DNA of 64,000 nucleotides from Aeromonas salmonicida subsp. salmonicida (GCF_001643305.1 NZ_LSGW01000078.1:1-64000); one strand, 5' to 3'; counted from the first letter of the stretch, positions 18,631-28,726 are shown. The notes: generated by a model from the sequence alone, not told the origin. Program-made: numbers and translations.

Positions 18631-18706
18631 AGTTCAACGTCACCTGATAAATTGTCTGTATCTAGGTTTCTGCCGGTCTGACCGAGCAGCATATCGGGTA
18701 ACTGAC

Positions 18707-19840
18707 TTACAGCTCGAAGTCACCGAGATCGTCGGCATGCACTTCACTGTCAATCTGGCCGACCAAGTAGGAGCTCACTTCCACTTCCTGCGGGGCAACC
18801 TGCACGTTGTCGGACGACAGCCAGGTGTTGATCCAGGGGATCGGGTTTTGCTTTGCGCCGGCAAAGGCTGGCTGCAGACCGACAGCGTTCATGCGCAGGT
18901 TGGTGATGTACTCCACGTACTGGCAGAGGATGTCTTTGTTCAGGCCGATCATGGAGCCGTCCTGGAACAGGTACTCGGCCCACTCTTTCTCCTGAATGGC
19001 GGCTTCCTTGAAGATCTCGAAGCAGGCTTGCTCGCACTCGGCGGAAATCTCGGCCATCTCGGGGTCATCCTGGCCGGTGCGCATCAGGTTCAGCATGTGC
19101 TGGGTGCCGGTCAGGTGCAGCGCTTCGTCACGGGCGATCATCTTGATGATCTTGGCGTTGCCTTCCATCAATTCGCGCTCGGCGAAGGCAAAGGAGCAGG
19201 CGAAGCTGACGTAGAAGCGAATTGCCTCCAGTGCATTGACGCTCATCAGGCACAGATAGAGCTTCTTCTTCAGCTCGCGCAGTGTGATGGTGCGCATCTG
19301 TCCGGCGACGCTGTGGGTCCCTTCACCGTGCAGGTTGTAGAGCGCGGTCGCTTCAATCAGGTCATCGTAGAAGCAGCTGATGGAGCCAGCGCGTTTGAGG
19401 ATCTGCTCGTTGGTCACTATGTCATCGAACACCTGACCCGGGTTGTTGACGATATTGCGAATGATGTGGGTATAGGAGCGAGAGTGGATGGTCTCCGAGA
19501 AGGCCCAGGTCTCGATCCAGGTTTCCAGCTCCGGAATGGAGACCAGCGGCAGCAGCGCCACGTTCGGGCTGCGACCCTGGATAGAATCCAGAAGAGTCTG
19601 GTACTTCAGGTTGGAGATGAAGATGTGCTGCTCGTGGGGCGGCAGCGCCTGATAGTCTATGCGGTCGTGGGAGACATCCACCTCTTCCGGGCGCCAGAAG
19701 AAGGAGAGCTGCTTCTCGATCAGCCGTTCAAAGACTTCGTGTTTTTGTTGATCATAACGGGCCACATTGACCGATTGGCCAAAAAACATCGGCTCTTTGA
19801 GCTGGTCGTTTTGGGTTTGGCAGAAAGTTGAATAGGCCAT
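18707..19840 (-). CDS. nrdB: Class Ia ribonucleotide reductase, beta subunit
   Basis: 377 residues, the usual length for NrdB. It holds the diiron site and tyrosyl radical that start catalysis in NrdA. The radical-Tyr context [16 protein letters not shown] is intact, as are metal-ligand helices such as [14 protein letters not shown]. The C-terminal tail that docks to NrdA is present. It is the second gene of nrdA-nrdB-yfaE, 80 bases after nrdA. Confidence 0.97.
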   Translation of the reverse strand: MAYSTFCQTQNDQLKEPMFFGQSVNVARYDQQKHEVFERLIEKQLSFFWRPEEVDVSHDRIDYQALPPHEQHIFISNLKYQTLLDSIQGRSPNVALLPLVSIPELETWIETWAFSETIHSRSYTHIIRNIVNNPGQVFDDIVTNEQILKRAGSISCFYDDLIEATALYNLHGEGTHSVAGQMRTITLRELKKKLYLCLMSVNALEAIRFYVSFACSFAFAERELMEGNAKIIKMIARDEALHLTGTQHMLNLMRTGQDDPEMAEISAECEQACFEIFKEAAIQEKEWAEYLFQDGSMIGLNKDILCQYVEYITNLRMNAVGLQPAFAGAKQNPIPWINTWLSSDNVQVAPQEVEVSSYLVGQIDSEVHADDLGDFEL

Positions 19841-19920
19841 GGTTACCAGAATGTATTGAATGGATAAACAGGAGAGCGGGAGCTTGTCGCTCCCGCCCGG
19901 TTGTCAGATCTTGCAATGGC

Positions 19921-22188
19921 TTATATTTTACAAGCCCCACCGGCACAACCGTCATCTTGCATATCGGCTTGTGCGTCATCCGCCCCATCACGGGTGTTGT
20001 GATAGTAGAGGGTCTTGAGGCCGTATTTGTAAGCGGTCAGCAGATCCTTGAGCAACTGCTTCATCGGTACCTTGTTGCCTTCGAAACGGGCGGGGTCGTA
20101 GTTGGTGTTGGCGGAGATCGCCTGATCCACAAACTTCTGCATGATACCGACCAGCTGCAGATAGCCATCGACGCTCGGTTGCTTCCAGAGCAATTCGTAT
20201 TGATCTTTCAGGCGATGATACTCGGGCACCACCTGTTTGAGAATGCCGTCCTTGGAGGCCTTGACCGAGACCAGGCCGCGCGGCGGCTCTATGCCGTTGG
20301 TGGAGTTGGAGATCTGGCTGGAAGTCTCGCTCGGCATCAGGGCGGTCAGGGTGGAGTTGCGCAGCCCCACTGTCTTTATCTCTTCACGCAAGGTTTCCCA
20401 GTCCAGGTGCAGCGGCTCGTTGCACAGGTTGTCGAGATCCTTTTTATAGGTATCGATGGGTAAAATGCCCTGGGCATAGGTGGTCTCGTTGAACGCCGGG
20501 CAGGGGCCGAATTCGCGGGCCAGCTGCACGGAGGCCTTCAGCAGGTAGAACTGGATCGCCTCGAAGGTGCGGTGGGTCAGCGCCAGACCGGAGCCATCGG
20601 AGTAACGGGCGCCGTTCTTGGCCAGGTAGTAGGCGTAGTTGATGACGCCAATGCCCAGGGTGCGACGGTTCATGCTGCCTTTCTGGGCGGCCTTAAGCGG
20701 GTAGTCCTGATAGTCGAGCAGGGCATCCAGGGCGCGCACGGCGAGATCCGCCATCTCTTCCAGATCTTCCAGCTTCTCGATGGCGCCGAGGTTGAAGGCA
20801 GACAGGGTGCACAGGGCAATTTCTCCCTCTTCGTCATCCACGTTGTTGAGCGGCTTGGTGGGCAGTGCAATCTCGAGGCAGAGGTTGGACTGGCGTACCG
20901 GCGCCACGCTTGGATCGAACGGGCTGTGGGTGTTGCAGTGATCCACGTTCTGGATGTAGATGCGACCGGTGCCGGCGCGCTCCTGCATCATCAGGGAGAA
21001 AAGGTCGACCGCCTTGATGGTCTTCTTGCGAATGGCCGGATCCTGCTCGTACTTGACGTAGAGCGCTTCGAACTTGTCCTGATCCGCAAAGAAAGCATCG
21101 TACAGGCCAGGGGCATCGGACGGGGAGAACAAGGTAATGTCGCCGCCCTTGATCAGGCGCTGGTACATCAGCTTGTTGATCTGCACGCCGTAGTCCATGT
21201 GACGGACCCGGTTCTCTTCCACGCCGCGGTTGTTTTTCAGTACCAGCAGGCTTTCCACTTCGGTGTGCCACAGCGGATAGAAAAGGGTGGCCGCACCACC
21301 GCGGACGCCGCCCTGGGAGCAGCATTTGACCGCAGTCTGGAAGTATTTGTAGAAGGGGATGCAGCCGGTGTGGAAGGCTTCGCCGCCACGGATGGGGCTG
21401 CCTAGGCCACGGATGCGGCCGGCGTTGATGCCGATGCCTGCGCGCTGGGAGACATAACGGACGATGGCGCTGGCGGTGGCATTGATGGAATCCAGACTGT
21501 CATCGCATTCGATCAGCACGCAGGAGCTGAACTGACGGGTCGGGGTACGCACACCGCTCATGATGGGGGTCGGCAGCGAAATTTTGAAGGTCGACACCGC
21601 ATCATAGAAACGCTTGATGTAGCTCAGACGGGTATCTTTCGGATACTTGGAGAAGAGGCAGGCCGCTACCAGTATGTAGAGGAACTGCGGGCTCTCGTAG
21701 ATCTCGCCGGTGACGCGGTTCTGCACCAGGTACTTGCCTTCCAGTTGCTTGACGGCGGCGTAGGAGAAGTTCATGTCACGCCAGTGATCCAGGTGCTCGT
21801 TGAGCTCCTCGAATTCGGCCTGGGTGTAGTCGGTCAGCAGGTGCTTATCATATTTGCCCATGTCTACCAGACGGGCGACGTGCTGGTAGAGGTGGGGCGG
21901 CTCGAACTGGCCGTAGGCTTTCTTGCGCAGGTGGAAGATGGCCAGACGGGCGGCCATGTACTGGTAATCCGGACTTTGCTCGGAGATCAGGTCAGCAGTG
22001 GCCTTGATGACGGTTTCGTGGATATCGGCGGTACGGATACCGTCATAGAACTGGATGTGGGACTTGAGTTCCACTTGGGAGACCGACACGTTGTCGAGCC
22101 CTTCGGCGGCCCAATCCAGCACGCGGTGAATTTTATCCAGATCGATGGGTTCTTTGTGGCCGTTACGCTTCGTCACAAACAAGTTCAT
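19921..22188 (-). CDS. nrdA: Class Ia ribonucleotide reductase, alpha subunit
   Basis: 755 residues from MNLFVTKRNG at 22188; an ATG 12 codons upstream is possible but not conserved. The N-terminal ATP cone that senses ATP/dATP begins the protein (VTKRNGHKEPIDLDKIHRVL). The catalytic barrel has NLCLEIALP with the active-site Cys, and the finger loop has CTLSAFNLG. The C-terminal redox pair is in DDGCAGGACKI. It makes dNDPs from NDPs. Control is strongly suggested by tandem NrdR boxes and DnaA boxes 100-190 bases upstream. Confidence 0.97.
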   Translation of the reverse strand: MNLFVTKRNGHKEPIDLDKIHRVLDWAAEGLDNVSVSQVELKSHIQFYDGIRTADIHETVIKATADLISEQSPDYQYMAARLAIFHLRKKAYGQFEPPHLYQHVARLVDMGKYDKHLLTDYTQAEFEELNEHLDHWRDMNFSYAAVKQLEGKYLVQNRVTGEIYESPQFLYILVAACLFSKYPKDTRLSYIKRFYDAVSTFKISLPTPIMSGVRTPTRQFSSCVLIECDDSLDSINATASAIVRYVSQRAGIGINAGRIRGLGSPIRGGEAFHTGCIPFYKYFQTAVKCCSQGGVRGGAATLFYPLWHTEVESLLVLKNNRGVEENRVRHMDYGVQINKLMYQRLIKGGDITLFSPSDAPGLYDAFFADQDKFEALYVKYEQDPAIRKKTIKAVDLFSLMMQERAGTGRIYIQNVDHCNTHSPFDPSVAPVRQSNLCLEIALPTKPLNNVDDEEGEIALCTLSAFNLGAIEKLEDLEEMADLAVRALDALLDYQDYPLKAAQKGSMNRRTLGIGVINYAYYLAKNGARYSDGSGLALTHRTFEAIQFYLLKASVQLAREFGPCPAFNETTYAQGILPIDTYKKDLDNLCNEPLHLDWETLREEIKTVGLRNSTLTALMPSETSSQISNSTNGIEPPRGLVSVKASKDGILKQVVPEYHRLKDQYELLWKQPSVDGYLQLVGIMQKFVDQAISANTNYDPARFEGNKVPMKQLLKDLLTAYKYGLKTLYYHNTRDGADDAQADMQDDGCAGGACKI

Positions 22189-22287
22189 TGGCTGATGACC
22201 TTCAGTTGATTCCCGAAAAACCATCGCACTGCGCTGGCCTCGGCGCCGTGAACGGCTGCGGGAGGTGGGGGCGTATTGTGCGATGAA

Positions 22288-22334
22288 TCACAAGATATAG
22301 TGTTATTTTGAGTTCGAGCTACAAGATAGTGAGG
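22288..22334 (-). promoter_or_regulatory. Tandem NrdR boxes upstream of nrdA
   Basis: Box 1, TCACAAGATATAGTGT (22288-22303), is close to the NrdR consensus ACACWATATMTWGTGT. Box 2, CTACAAGATAGTGAGG (22319-22334), is weaker. The offset is 31 bp, the three-turn spacing known for NrdR pairs. They should repress nrdAB when dATP/ATP is bound to NrdR. Confidence 0.8.
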
Positions 22335-22353
22335 TCGCCCTCGCTTTGCAATC

Positions 22354-22380
22354 TGTGGATAAGGCATTAGCTGTGGATAA
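22354..22380 (-). promoter_or_regulatory. Two DnaA boxes upstream of nrdA
   Basis: TGTGGATAA at 22354-22362 and at 22372-22380 are both perfect DnaA boxes (reverse of TTATCCACA), 18 bp apart and just upstream of the NrdR boxes. E. coli nrdAB also has DnaA boxes, linking dNTP synthesis to replication initiation. Confidence 0.75.
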
Positions 22381-22744
22381 ATTGTGGGTGTCGATACCCA
22401 TGTTAGTGGACGCTCACAGTGAGTGGGTTTTCATGTGTCCGATCCGGTAAATGCAAGTCTGATGATCGAACATGGAAAATTTAAATAACTTTTTTTGCTT
22501 GCGAAAACGGGGTGTTTTTACTAGCAAATTCAGTCTGGTTATCCCTTGTGCAGCAAGGGTCAAAAGGTGTCCTGTCCCAGTCTATTGGCGGTTGCCAAAC
22601 GGCAAAAACGGGAGATCAATCCTGACCTCCCATCGCACCCTGGCGTACCCGCGGGCACCATAGGGTGGTGCTCATTTGGGGACTGTTTGACAACAAAGCT
22701 GCCTTTATGATCCATCAATGCCTGTGATCAGGCGGATCATGGGG
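22381..22744. other. Intergenic region with several small hairpins between nrdA and the HAD phosphatase
   Basis: 364 bases without a credible gene. It has an A/T-rich block (22471-22500) and four short hairpins: 22543-22559, 22592-22605, 22655-22671, and a nested stem 22707-22740 (ATGATCC/GGATCAT around GCCTG/CAGGC). The last lies right after the stop of the phosphatase gene. A structured 3' end or small RNA is possible but unproven. Confidence 0.4.
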
Positions 22745-23431
22745 TCAGGCTAGCTCGTAACGCAGCCAGTGGTGCAGGGCCTGCACGGTATCGAAGTGCA
22801 GATCCGCACCCCAGTCGGCGGGATCCTCGTCATCACTCAGATAACCCCAGCCCGCGACGGCGGTGCGCATGCCCGCATTGCGGCCCGCCTCTATGTCACG
22901 CACGTGATCCCCCACATAGAGGCAGTGGGCGGCGTCGATCCCCAACTGTTCACAGGCAAAGTACATGGGGGCAGGGTCGGGCTTGCGCACCGGCAGGGTG
23001 TCGGCACTCACAGTCACGCCGCAACTGGCGAGCTCGGGCAAGGCGGCCAGCAGCGGTTCGGTGAGAAAGCCCGGCTTATTGGTGACTATGCCCCAGGGCA
23101 GTTTTTTCTCGTCCAGCCACTCGATGAGATTCACCATCCCCTCATAGGGTCGAGTGCCGACACAGAGGTTCGCCGCGTAGTAGTCGAGCAGGGCGGTGCG
23201 CAGGCGAGTGGCCCCCAGCTCTTCGAGCAGCTCATCGCCAAGCCCGGCTTTGAGCAGCCCGAGCGCGCCGTGGGAGGTAGTCTGTCGGATGATGGCGTCA
23301 GAGAGCGGCGCAAAGCCTTCGCTCACCAGCACATGGTTGACGGCGGCGCCCAAGTCCGGCGCCGTATCGAGCAAGGTGCCATCCAGGTCAAACAGCACAC
23401 AGCGCAGCGGTACCGGCTTGTTATCGATCAT
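22745..23431 (-). CDS. HAD-IA phosphatase, phosphoglycolate or MurNAc-6-phosphate type (Gph/MupP)
   Basis: 228 residues. HAD motif I is FDLDGTLLDT, motif III/IV regions are VRKPDPAP and YVGDHVRDIEAGRNAGM. It is homologous to Gph (2-phosphoglycolate phosphatase). However, it sits directly after ubiG (ATGA overlap) and beside gyrA, as does mupP (N-acetylmuramate-6-phosphate phosphatase) in Pseudomonas. It also has the ending DPADWGAD that I associate with MupP. I therefore leave the gene symbol open. Cytosolic and co-translated with ubiG. Confidence 0.85.
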   Translation of the reverse strand: MIDNKPVPLRCVLFDLDGTLLDTAPDLGAAVNHVLVSEGFAPLSDAIIRQTTSHGALGLLKAGLGDELLEELGATRLRTALLDYYAANLCVGTRPYEGMVNLIEWLDEKKLPWGIVTNKPGFLTEPLLAALPELASCGVTVSADTLPVRKPDPAPMYFACEQLGIDAAHCLYVGDHVRDIEAGRNAGMRTAVAGWGYLSDDEDPADWGADLHFDTVQALHHWLRYELA

Positions 23432-24147
23432 CAGCCATGCTCCGGGCGGATGAACTCCACCATGTAGTTGACGTCGACGTTCTTGCCAAGCTTGAACTGG
23501 TTGGAGAGCGGCGCGTAGTGCACCCCGCTCATGTCCCGTACCAAGAGGCCTGCTGCTTCACCCATGCGACACAGCTCGGCTGGGGTGATGAACTTCTTGT
23601 GATCGTGGGTACCTTTGGGGACCATCTTCATCAGGTATTCGGCGCCGATGATCATCATCAGATAGGCTTTCGGATTGCGGTTGATGGTGGAGATGAACAC
23701 CCGTCCGCCCGGGCGCACCAGGGTGGCGATGGCGCGCAGCACCGAAGCCGGATCCGGCACATGTTCCAGCATCTCCATGCAGGTGACCACGTCATACTGG
23801 TCAGGGGTCTGGCTGGCGTGCTCCTCCGCCGTCATCTGCTGGTATTGGAGCTCCACCCCTTGTTCCAGGGCGTGCAGGCGGGCGACTCCGAGCGGTTCCT
23901 TGCCCATGTCGATGCCGGTGACGTGAGCCCCCCGACGGGCCATGCTCTCGGAGAGAATGCCGCCACCGCAGCCGATGTCGAGGATGCGCTTGCCAAAAAG
24001 GCCGCCGCTCTTGTCGGTGATCCAGTCAAGGCGTACCGGATTGATTTGATGCAGTGGCTTGAACTCGCCCTCCATGTCCCACCAGCGGGAGGCAATAGCT
24101 TCAAATTTGGCGATTTCTGTCAGATCGACATTGGCATCACTATTCAT
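23431..24147 (-). CDS. ubiG: Ubiquinone biosynthesis O-methyltransferase UbiG
   Basis: 238 residues. A SAM-dependent O-methyltransferase that acts twice in ubiquinone synthesis. Motif I is [19 protein letters not shown], and the N-terminal signature [24 protein letters not shown], split here as two conserved blocks ([11 protein letters not shown] and [11 protein letters not shown]), is typical of UbiG. It is divergent from gyrA across 200 bases and overlaps the following HAD phosphatase gene by four bases. Confidence 0.95.
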   Translation of the reverse strand: MNSDANVDLTEIAKFEAIASRWWDMEGEFKPLHQINPVRLDWITDKSGGLFGKRILDIGCGGGILSESMARRGAHVTGIDMGKEPLGVARLHALEQGVELQYQQMTAEEHASQTPDQYDVVTCMEMLEHVPDPASVLRAIATLVRPGGRVFISTINRNPKAYLMMIIGAEYLMKMVPKGTHDHKKFITPAELCRMGEAAGLLVRDMSGVHYAPLSNQFKLGKNVDVNYMVEFIRPEHG

Positions 24148-24348
24148 ATTTTGTGGATCCTGTGGCAGGGCGCGCAGGTAGCAAGACTCGGGCGCAATCT
24201 ATTGTCCTGGCGGGCATTATAACGGAGACACTTTGTCACACCAGCCCGACTTGTTAGCCGGATTTGTGGCTTAAGGTATTTGGCTCAGTGTGTTACCATG
24301 GCGCGCTGTTTAAGCCAAAGAACAACTAATTAGGGATTAAGGCTTTCT

Positions 24349-27153
24349 ATGAGCGATCTGGCCAGAGAGATCACGCCGATCAACATCGAAGAAGAGCTCA
24401 AGAGTTCCTATCTTGATTACGCCATGAGCGTGATCGTAGGACGAGCTCTGCCGGATGTGCGTGATGGCTTGAAACCGGTTCACCGCCGCGTTCTGTTTGC
24501 TATGAACGAGTTGGGGAACGACTGGAACAAGCCCTATAAAAAATCGGCCCGTGTGGTCGGTGACGTAATTGGTAAATACCACCCGCACGGCGACAGTGCC
24601 GTGTATGACACCATTGTCCGCTTGGCGCAGGATTTCTCCATGCGTTACATGCTGGTCGATGGTCAGGGCAACTTCGGTTCGGTCGACGGCGACAGCGCCG
24701 CCGCCATGCGTTACACCGAAGTGCGGATGGCCCGCATCTCCCACGAGCTGCTGGCCGATCTGGACAAAGAAACCGTGGACTGGGTGCCCAACTATGATGG
24801 CACCGAGATGATCCCGGCTGTCATGCCCACCAAGGTGCCCAACCTGCTGGTCAACGGTTCATCCGGTATCGCGGTGGGCATGGCGACCAACATTCCTCCT
24901 CACAACCTGACCGAGATAGTGAACGGTTGTCTGGCGCTGATCGAGAATGGCAATCTCACCATCGATGAGTTGATGACCTACATCACAGGGCCTGATTTCC
25001 CCACCGGCGCCATCATCAACGGTCGTGCTGGCATAGTGCAGGCCTACCGTACCGGTCGTGGCTCCGTCTATGTGCGTGCCAAAGCCGAAGTGGAAGTGGA
25101 CGACAAGACCAGTCGCGAGACCATCATCGTTCACGAGCTGCCTTATCAGGTGAACAAGGCGCGGTTGATCGAGAAGATCGCCGAGCTGGTCAAAGAGAAG
25201 AAGGTCGAGGGCATCAGTGCCCTGCGCGATGAGTCGGATAAAGACGGCATGCGCATCGTTATCGAGATCAAACGTGGCGAGTCTGGCGAGATTGTGCTGA
25301 ACAATCTCTACAAGCACACCCAGCTGCAGACCACGTTCGGCATCAACATGGTGGCGCTCGATAACAACCAGCCCAAGGTGATGAACCTTAAAGACATTCT
25401 GGATGCGTTCCTGCTGCACCGCCGTGAGGTCGTGACCCGCCGGACCGTGTTCGAGCTGCGCAAGGCGCGGGATCGGGCTCACATCCTTGAAGGTCTGGCC
25501 GTCGCGCTGGCCAACATCGACCCGATCATAGAGCTGATCCGTCACTCCGATACGCCCGCAGACGCCAAAGCCAAACTGGTTGCCCGCGGTTGGGAGCTTG
25601 GCAACGTGGCCGCCATGCTGGAAAAAGCAGGCGACGACGCGGCCCGCCCCGAGTGGCTGGAGCCGGAATTCGGCATCCGTGAAGGTCAATATTTCCTGAC
25701 CGAGCAGCAAGCCCAGGCCATCCTTGACCTGCGTCTGCACAAGCTGACCGGCCTCGAGCACGGCAAGATCCTGGAAGAGTATCAATCTCTGCTGGATCTG
25801 ATTGCCGAGCTGCTGTTCATCCTGGCAAGCCCGGAACGGTTGATGGAAGTGATCCGCGATGAACTGCTGGCCGTGCGCGAGCAGTATGGCGACGAACGTC
25901 GCACCGAGATCAGCGCCTCCAGCGCCGAGATCAACATCGAAGATCTGATCACGCCGGAAGACGTGGTGGTTACCCTGTCTCACCAGGGTTACGTGAAATA
26001 CCAGCCGATCACCGACTACGAGGCCCAGCGCCGCGGTGGTCGTGGCAAGTCGGCCACCCGGATCAAGGAAGAGGACTTTGTGGAACGTCTGCTGGTGGCC
26101 AACACCCATGACACCATTCTGTGCTTCTCCACCCGTGGCAAGGTCTACTGGCTCAAGGTGTATCAGCTGCCGGAGGCGTCCCGTGGTGCCCGTGGTCGTC
26201 CGATCATCAACTTGCTGCCGCTGGAAGAGGGTGAACGTATCACCGCCATCCTGCCGGTCAAAGAGTATGCCGACGACAAGTACGTCTTCTTCGCTACCGC
26301 TGATGGTACCGTGAAGAAAACCAGCCTGTCTGCGTTCAGCCGTCCGCTCTCCTCCGGTATTCGTGCCATCAACCTCAAAGAGGGTGATGAGCTGATCGGG
26401 GTGGACATCACAGATGGCAGCAACGAGATCATGCTGTTCTCCGATGCGGGCAAGGTGGTTCGCTTCAATGAAGGTAGCGGCCGCGCCGATGCAGCCGATG
26501 CTGATGTCAGCGATGATGTCGACGGGGATGACGAGAGTGTCATTGACGCTGGCAACGACGATGATGGCAGCGACAACGGCGAAGGCAGCGAGAGTACCGA
26601 AAGCAAGGGTACCTTCAAGGGCGTGCGTCCCATGGGCCGTACCGCCGGTGGGGTACGCGGTATCCGCCTGCTCAACGGCGACAAGGTGGTTTCCCTGATC
26701 GTCCCCCGTGGCGAGGGTGCCATCCTGACCGCGACCGAGAACGGTTACGGCAAGCGTACCGCGCTGACCGAGTACCCGACCAAGAGCCGTGGTACTCAGG
26801 GCGTTCGTTCCATCAAGGTGGACGAGCGTAACGGCAAGGTGATCGATGCGATCCAGGTCGACGATACCGACCAGATCATGCTTATCACCAATGGCGGCAC
26901 CCTGGTACGTACTCGTGTCTCCGAAGTGAGCATCATAGGCCGCAACACCGGCGGTGTTCGTCTGATCCGTACCGGTGAAGATGAAACCGTGGTTGGCCTG
27001 CAGCGCATTGCCGAGAGCGATGAGGAAGAGAACGACGTCATGGCCATTGACGGTGAGGTGTCTGAAGGCACCGATACTGCGCCAGACGCCGGCTCTGCCG
27101 CCGCAGGATCCTTTGAAGGGTCTACTGAAGAGGGCGCAGCGAGCGACGAATAA
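24349..27153 (+). CDS. gyrA: DNA gyrase subunit A with acidic insert in the C-terminal domain
   Basis: 934 residues against about 875 in E. coli. It introduces negative supercoils with GyrB. The active-site Tyr is 122 ([10 protein letters not shown]). The quinolone-determining region has Ser83 and Asp87 ([10 protein letters not shown]), the susceptible residues. The GyrA box QRRGGRGK is present at the start of the beta-pinwheel. The extra length comes mainly from a 47-residue insert near residues 712-760 with 17 Asp/Glu, plus an acidic tail. An 8-bp inverted repeat (24267-24274 with 24310-24317) lies in the upstream region. Confidence 0.97.
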   Translation: MSDLAREITPINIEEELKSSYLDYAMSVIVGRALPDVRDGLKPVHRRVLFAMNELGNDWNKPYKKSARVVGDVIGKYHPHGDSAVYDTIVRLAQDFSMRYMLVDGQGNFGSVDGDSAAAMRYTEVRMARISHELLADLDKETVDWVPNYDGTEMIPAVMPTKVPNLLVNGSSGIAVGMATNIPPHNLTEIVNGCLALIENGNLTIDELMTYITGPDFPTGAIINGRAGIVQAYRTGRGSVYVRAKAEVEVDDKTSRETIIVHELPYQVNKARLIEKIAELVKEKKVEGISALRDESDKDGMRIVIEIKRGESGEIVLNNLYKHTQLQTTFGINMVALDNNQPKVMNLKDILDAFLLHRREVVTRRTVFELRKARDRAHILEGLAVALANIDPIIELIRHSDTPADAKAKLVARGWELGNVAAMLEKAGDDAARPEWLEPEFGIREGQYFLTEQQAQAILDLRLHKLTGLEHGKILEEYQSLLDLIAELLFILASPERLMEVIRDELLAVREQYGDERRTEISASSAEINIEDLITPEDVVVTLSHQGYVKYQPITDYEAQRRGGRGKSATRIKEEDFVERLLVANTHDTILCFSTRGKVYWLKVYQLPEASRGARGRPIINLLPLEEGERITAILPVKEYADDKYVFFATADGTVKKTSLSAFSRPLSSGIRAINLKEGDELIGVDITDGSNEIMLFSDAGKVVRFNEGSGRADAADADVSDDVDGDDESVIDAGNDDDGSDNGEGSESTESKGTFKGVRPMGRTAGGVRGIRLLNGDKVVSLIVPRGEGAILTATENGYGKRTALTEYPTKSRGTQGVRSIKVDERNGKVIDAIQVDDTDQIMLITNGGTLVRTRVSEVSIIGRNTGGVRLIRTGEDETVVGLQRIAESDEEENDVMAIDGEVSEGTDTAPDAGSAAAGSFEGSTEEGAASDE

Positions 27154-27172
27154 TCGCGCGTTTGCCCCCATG

Positions 27173-27203
27173 AAAAAGAGCGACCCTTGGGTCGCTCTTT
27201 TTA
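27173..27203 (+). terminator. Intrinsic terminator of gyrA
   Basis: A stem AAAAAGAGCGACC (27173-27185) with GGTCGCTCTTTTT (27190-27202), about 20 bases after the stop. Confidence 0.92.
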
Positions 27204-27421
27204 TTGCTGTTTTGTGCCTTGCTGCTGCTTTTACATCCGCCCCTGGGAGCCAGCTGATCGGGCCCGCTTTGATTCCTCTACATTGCCGCACTCCCGCAAT
27301 TTACCCCAAATCCTTCATGCTGGCGTCATCTCGCTGTCATTGGGCGGGGCCAAGCTGCCCCTTGTACTTAACAAGCATGCCAAGCGGGCCTGGCGCCTGC
27401 ATCCATCAACAGGAGCATCTT

Positions 27422-27592
27422 ATGACTAGCTGGGTAATGTGGGAGATCTGGTGGAGCCGGGTATGGGGCGAACATCAGCAAGGATCACTGACAGAGGAGC
27501 ATGAGGACGAAGTGGCCCATGAACCATCACGACTGCCCGCCGAATTGACTGCACAGGGCAAGGCCACGTACGCGCCACGGCCAAGGGGTTGA
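27422..27592 (+). CDS. Possible small protein of 56 residues
   Basis: An ATG with a good AGGAG site 6 bases upstream opens a 56-codon frame in the 468-base gap after the gyrA terminator. The start is Trp-rich (MTSWVMWEIWWSRVWG), followed by an acidic stretch and a basic, Pro-rich end. I recognise no family. It could be a small amphipathic or membrane-associated protein, or chance. I see no clear promoter. The rest of the gap (27203-27421 and 27593-27670) holds nothing I can name. Confidence 0.35.
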   Translation: MTSWVMWEIWWSRVWGEHQQGSLTEEHEDEVAHEPSRLPAELTAQGKATYAPRPRG

Positions 27593-27670
27593 GGCTCTGC
27601 TCGTCGGTATGGTTTGTGGTGCGCCGGCGAAGGAGCGGCGTTATGAGCGCGGTTGACGCTGTCGGGGCGA

Positions 27671-28726
27671 TCAGAAGAGCCGCAGTTGTTCACCCGGGCG
27701 GATAAAGCCGTCCCGCCGCAGCTGAAGATGGCGCTTGCCCAGGCCCAAACGCTTGTTGATAAGCCGAAAGCGCTGGGCGAGCAAGTCCGCAAACTGGCCC
27801 TCACCGCGCATGCGGGTGCCAAAGGCGGGGCTGTTGAGCCCGCCATCCCGACTGGCTCGCAACTGGTTCAGGATGGCCTCCTTCTGGCCGGGGTAGTGCT
27901 CCTCCAGCCAGTCGCTGAACAGGATGGTCAGCTCGTGGGGCAATCGCAGCAGTATGTAGTCGGCGCTCTGGGCGCCGGCTTCGGCTGCCGCCTTGATGAT
28001 ATGCTCGAGCTCAGGTTCGTTGAGGCGCGGGATCATGGGCGCCGCCAGCACGCCGACCGGTACTCCTGCCTGTGCCAGCTTTTCAATCACCTTGAGCCGA
28101 CCCGTGCCTGTGCTTGCTCTGGGTTCCAGCTGACGGCGCAAGGTTTCATTTAATGTCGTCACCGACACCATCACCTGACAGAGTCCCTCCCGAGCCAGTT
28201 CGGCGAGCAGATCGAGGTCGCGCAAGATCATGGCGCTCTTGGTGATGATGCCGACCGGGTGACGATGGGCCAGCATCACTTCCAGCAATTGGCGGGTGAG
28301 GCGATAGTGATGCTCGATGGGCTGGTAAGGATCGGTGTTTGCCCCCAGCACGATAGTGTCCGGCTGGTAGCCGGGTTTGGCAAACTCCCGGCGCAACAGC
28401 TCGGCGGCATTGAGCTTGGCAAACAGCCTGGTCTCGAAGTCGAGGCCGGGGGATAGCTCCAGATAGGCGTGACTCGGTCTGGCATAGCAGTAGATGCAGC
28501 CATGCTCACAGCCCTGATAGGGGTTGATGGAGCGACCAAAGGGCACATCCGGCGAGCGGTTGTAACTGATGATGCTGCGGGCGGTTATCTCCTTCACCTC
28601 GGTGCGGGGATCACTGGCGGCAAATACCGCTTCCCACTCGGGTTGAGCCCAGCCGTCATCAACTGCGTCTACCCGCTGGCCGCTGAAGCGGTGATCAACA
28701 TTGTGGAAACTGCCTCGTCCTGCCAT
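27671..28726 (-). CDS. PA0069-family radical SAM protein (SplB-like)
   Basis: 351 residues from MAGRGSFHNVDHRF at 28726. The radical SAM cluster is CEHGCIYCYARPSHAY (Cx3Cx2C), which binds 4Fe-4S and SAM. Further core blocks are LGANTDPYQPIE and VMVSVTTLNETLRR. The family is related to spore photoproduct lyase but occurs widely in non-sporulating bacteria, where its substrate is unknown. A 14-codon upstream extension lacks support. It is divergent from the Sel1-repeat gene. Confidence 0.85.
   Translation of the reverse strand: MAGRGSFHNVDHRFSGQRVDAVDDGWAQPEWEAVFAASDPRTEVKEITARSIISYNRSPDVPFGRSINPYQGCEHGCIYCYARPSHAYLELSPGLDFETRLFAKLNAAELLRREFAKPGYQPDTIVLGANTDPYQPIEHHYRLTRQLLEVMLAHRHPVGIITKSAMILRDLDLLAELAREGLCQVMVSVTTLNETLRRQLEPRASTGTGRLKVIEKLAQAGVPVGVLAAPMIPRLNEPELEHIIKAAAEAGAQSADYILLRLPHELTILFSDWLEEHYPGQKEAILNQLRASRDGGLNSPAFGTRMRGEGQFADLLAQRFRLINKRLGLGKRHLQLRRDGFIRPGEQLRLF

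Noticed and set aside
22472-22663. A 63-codon plus-strand frame in the nrdA-phosphatase gap
   Set aside because: No ribosome site, no family and poor composition. Better explained as spacer with hairpins.
24267-24317. 8-bp inverted repeat upstream of gyrA as an operator
   Set aside because: The arms are 35 bases apart and match no known site. Noted only in the gyrA entry.
24859-27291. An 810-codon minus-strand frame across gyrA
   Set aside because: It is antisense to gyrA, with no recognisable protein features or ribosome site.
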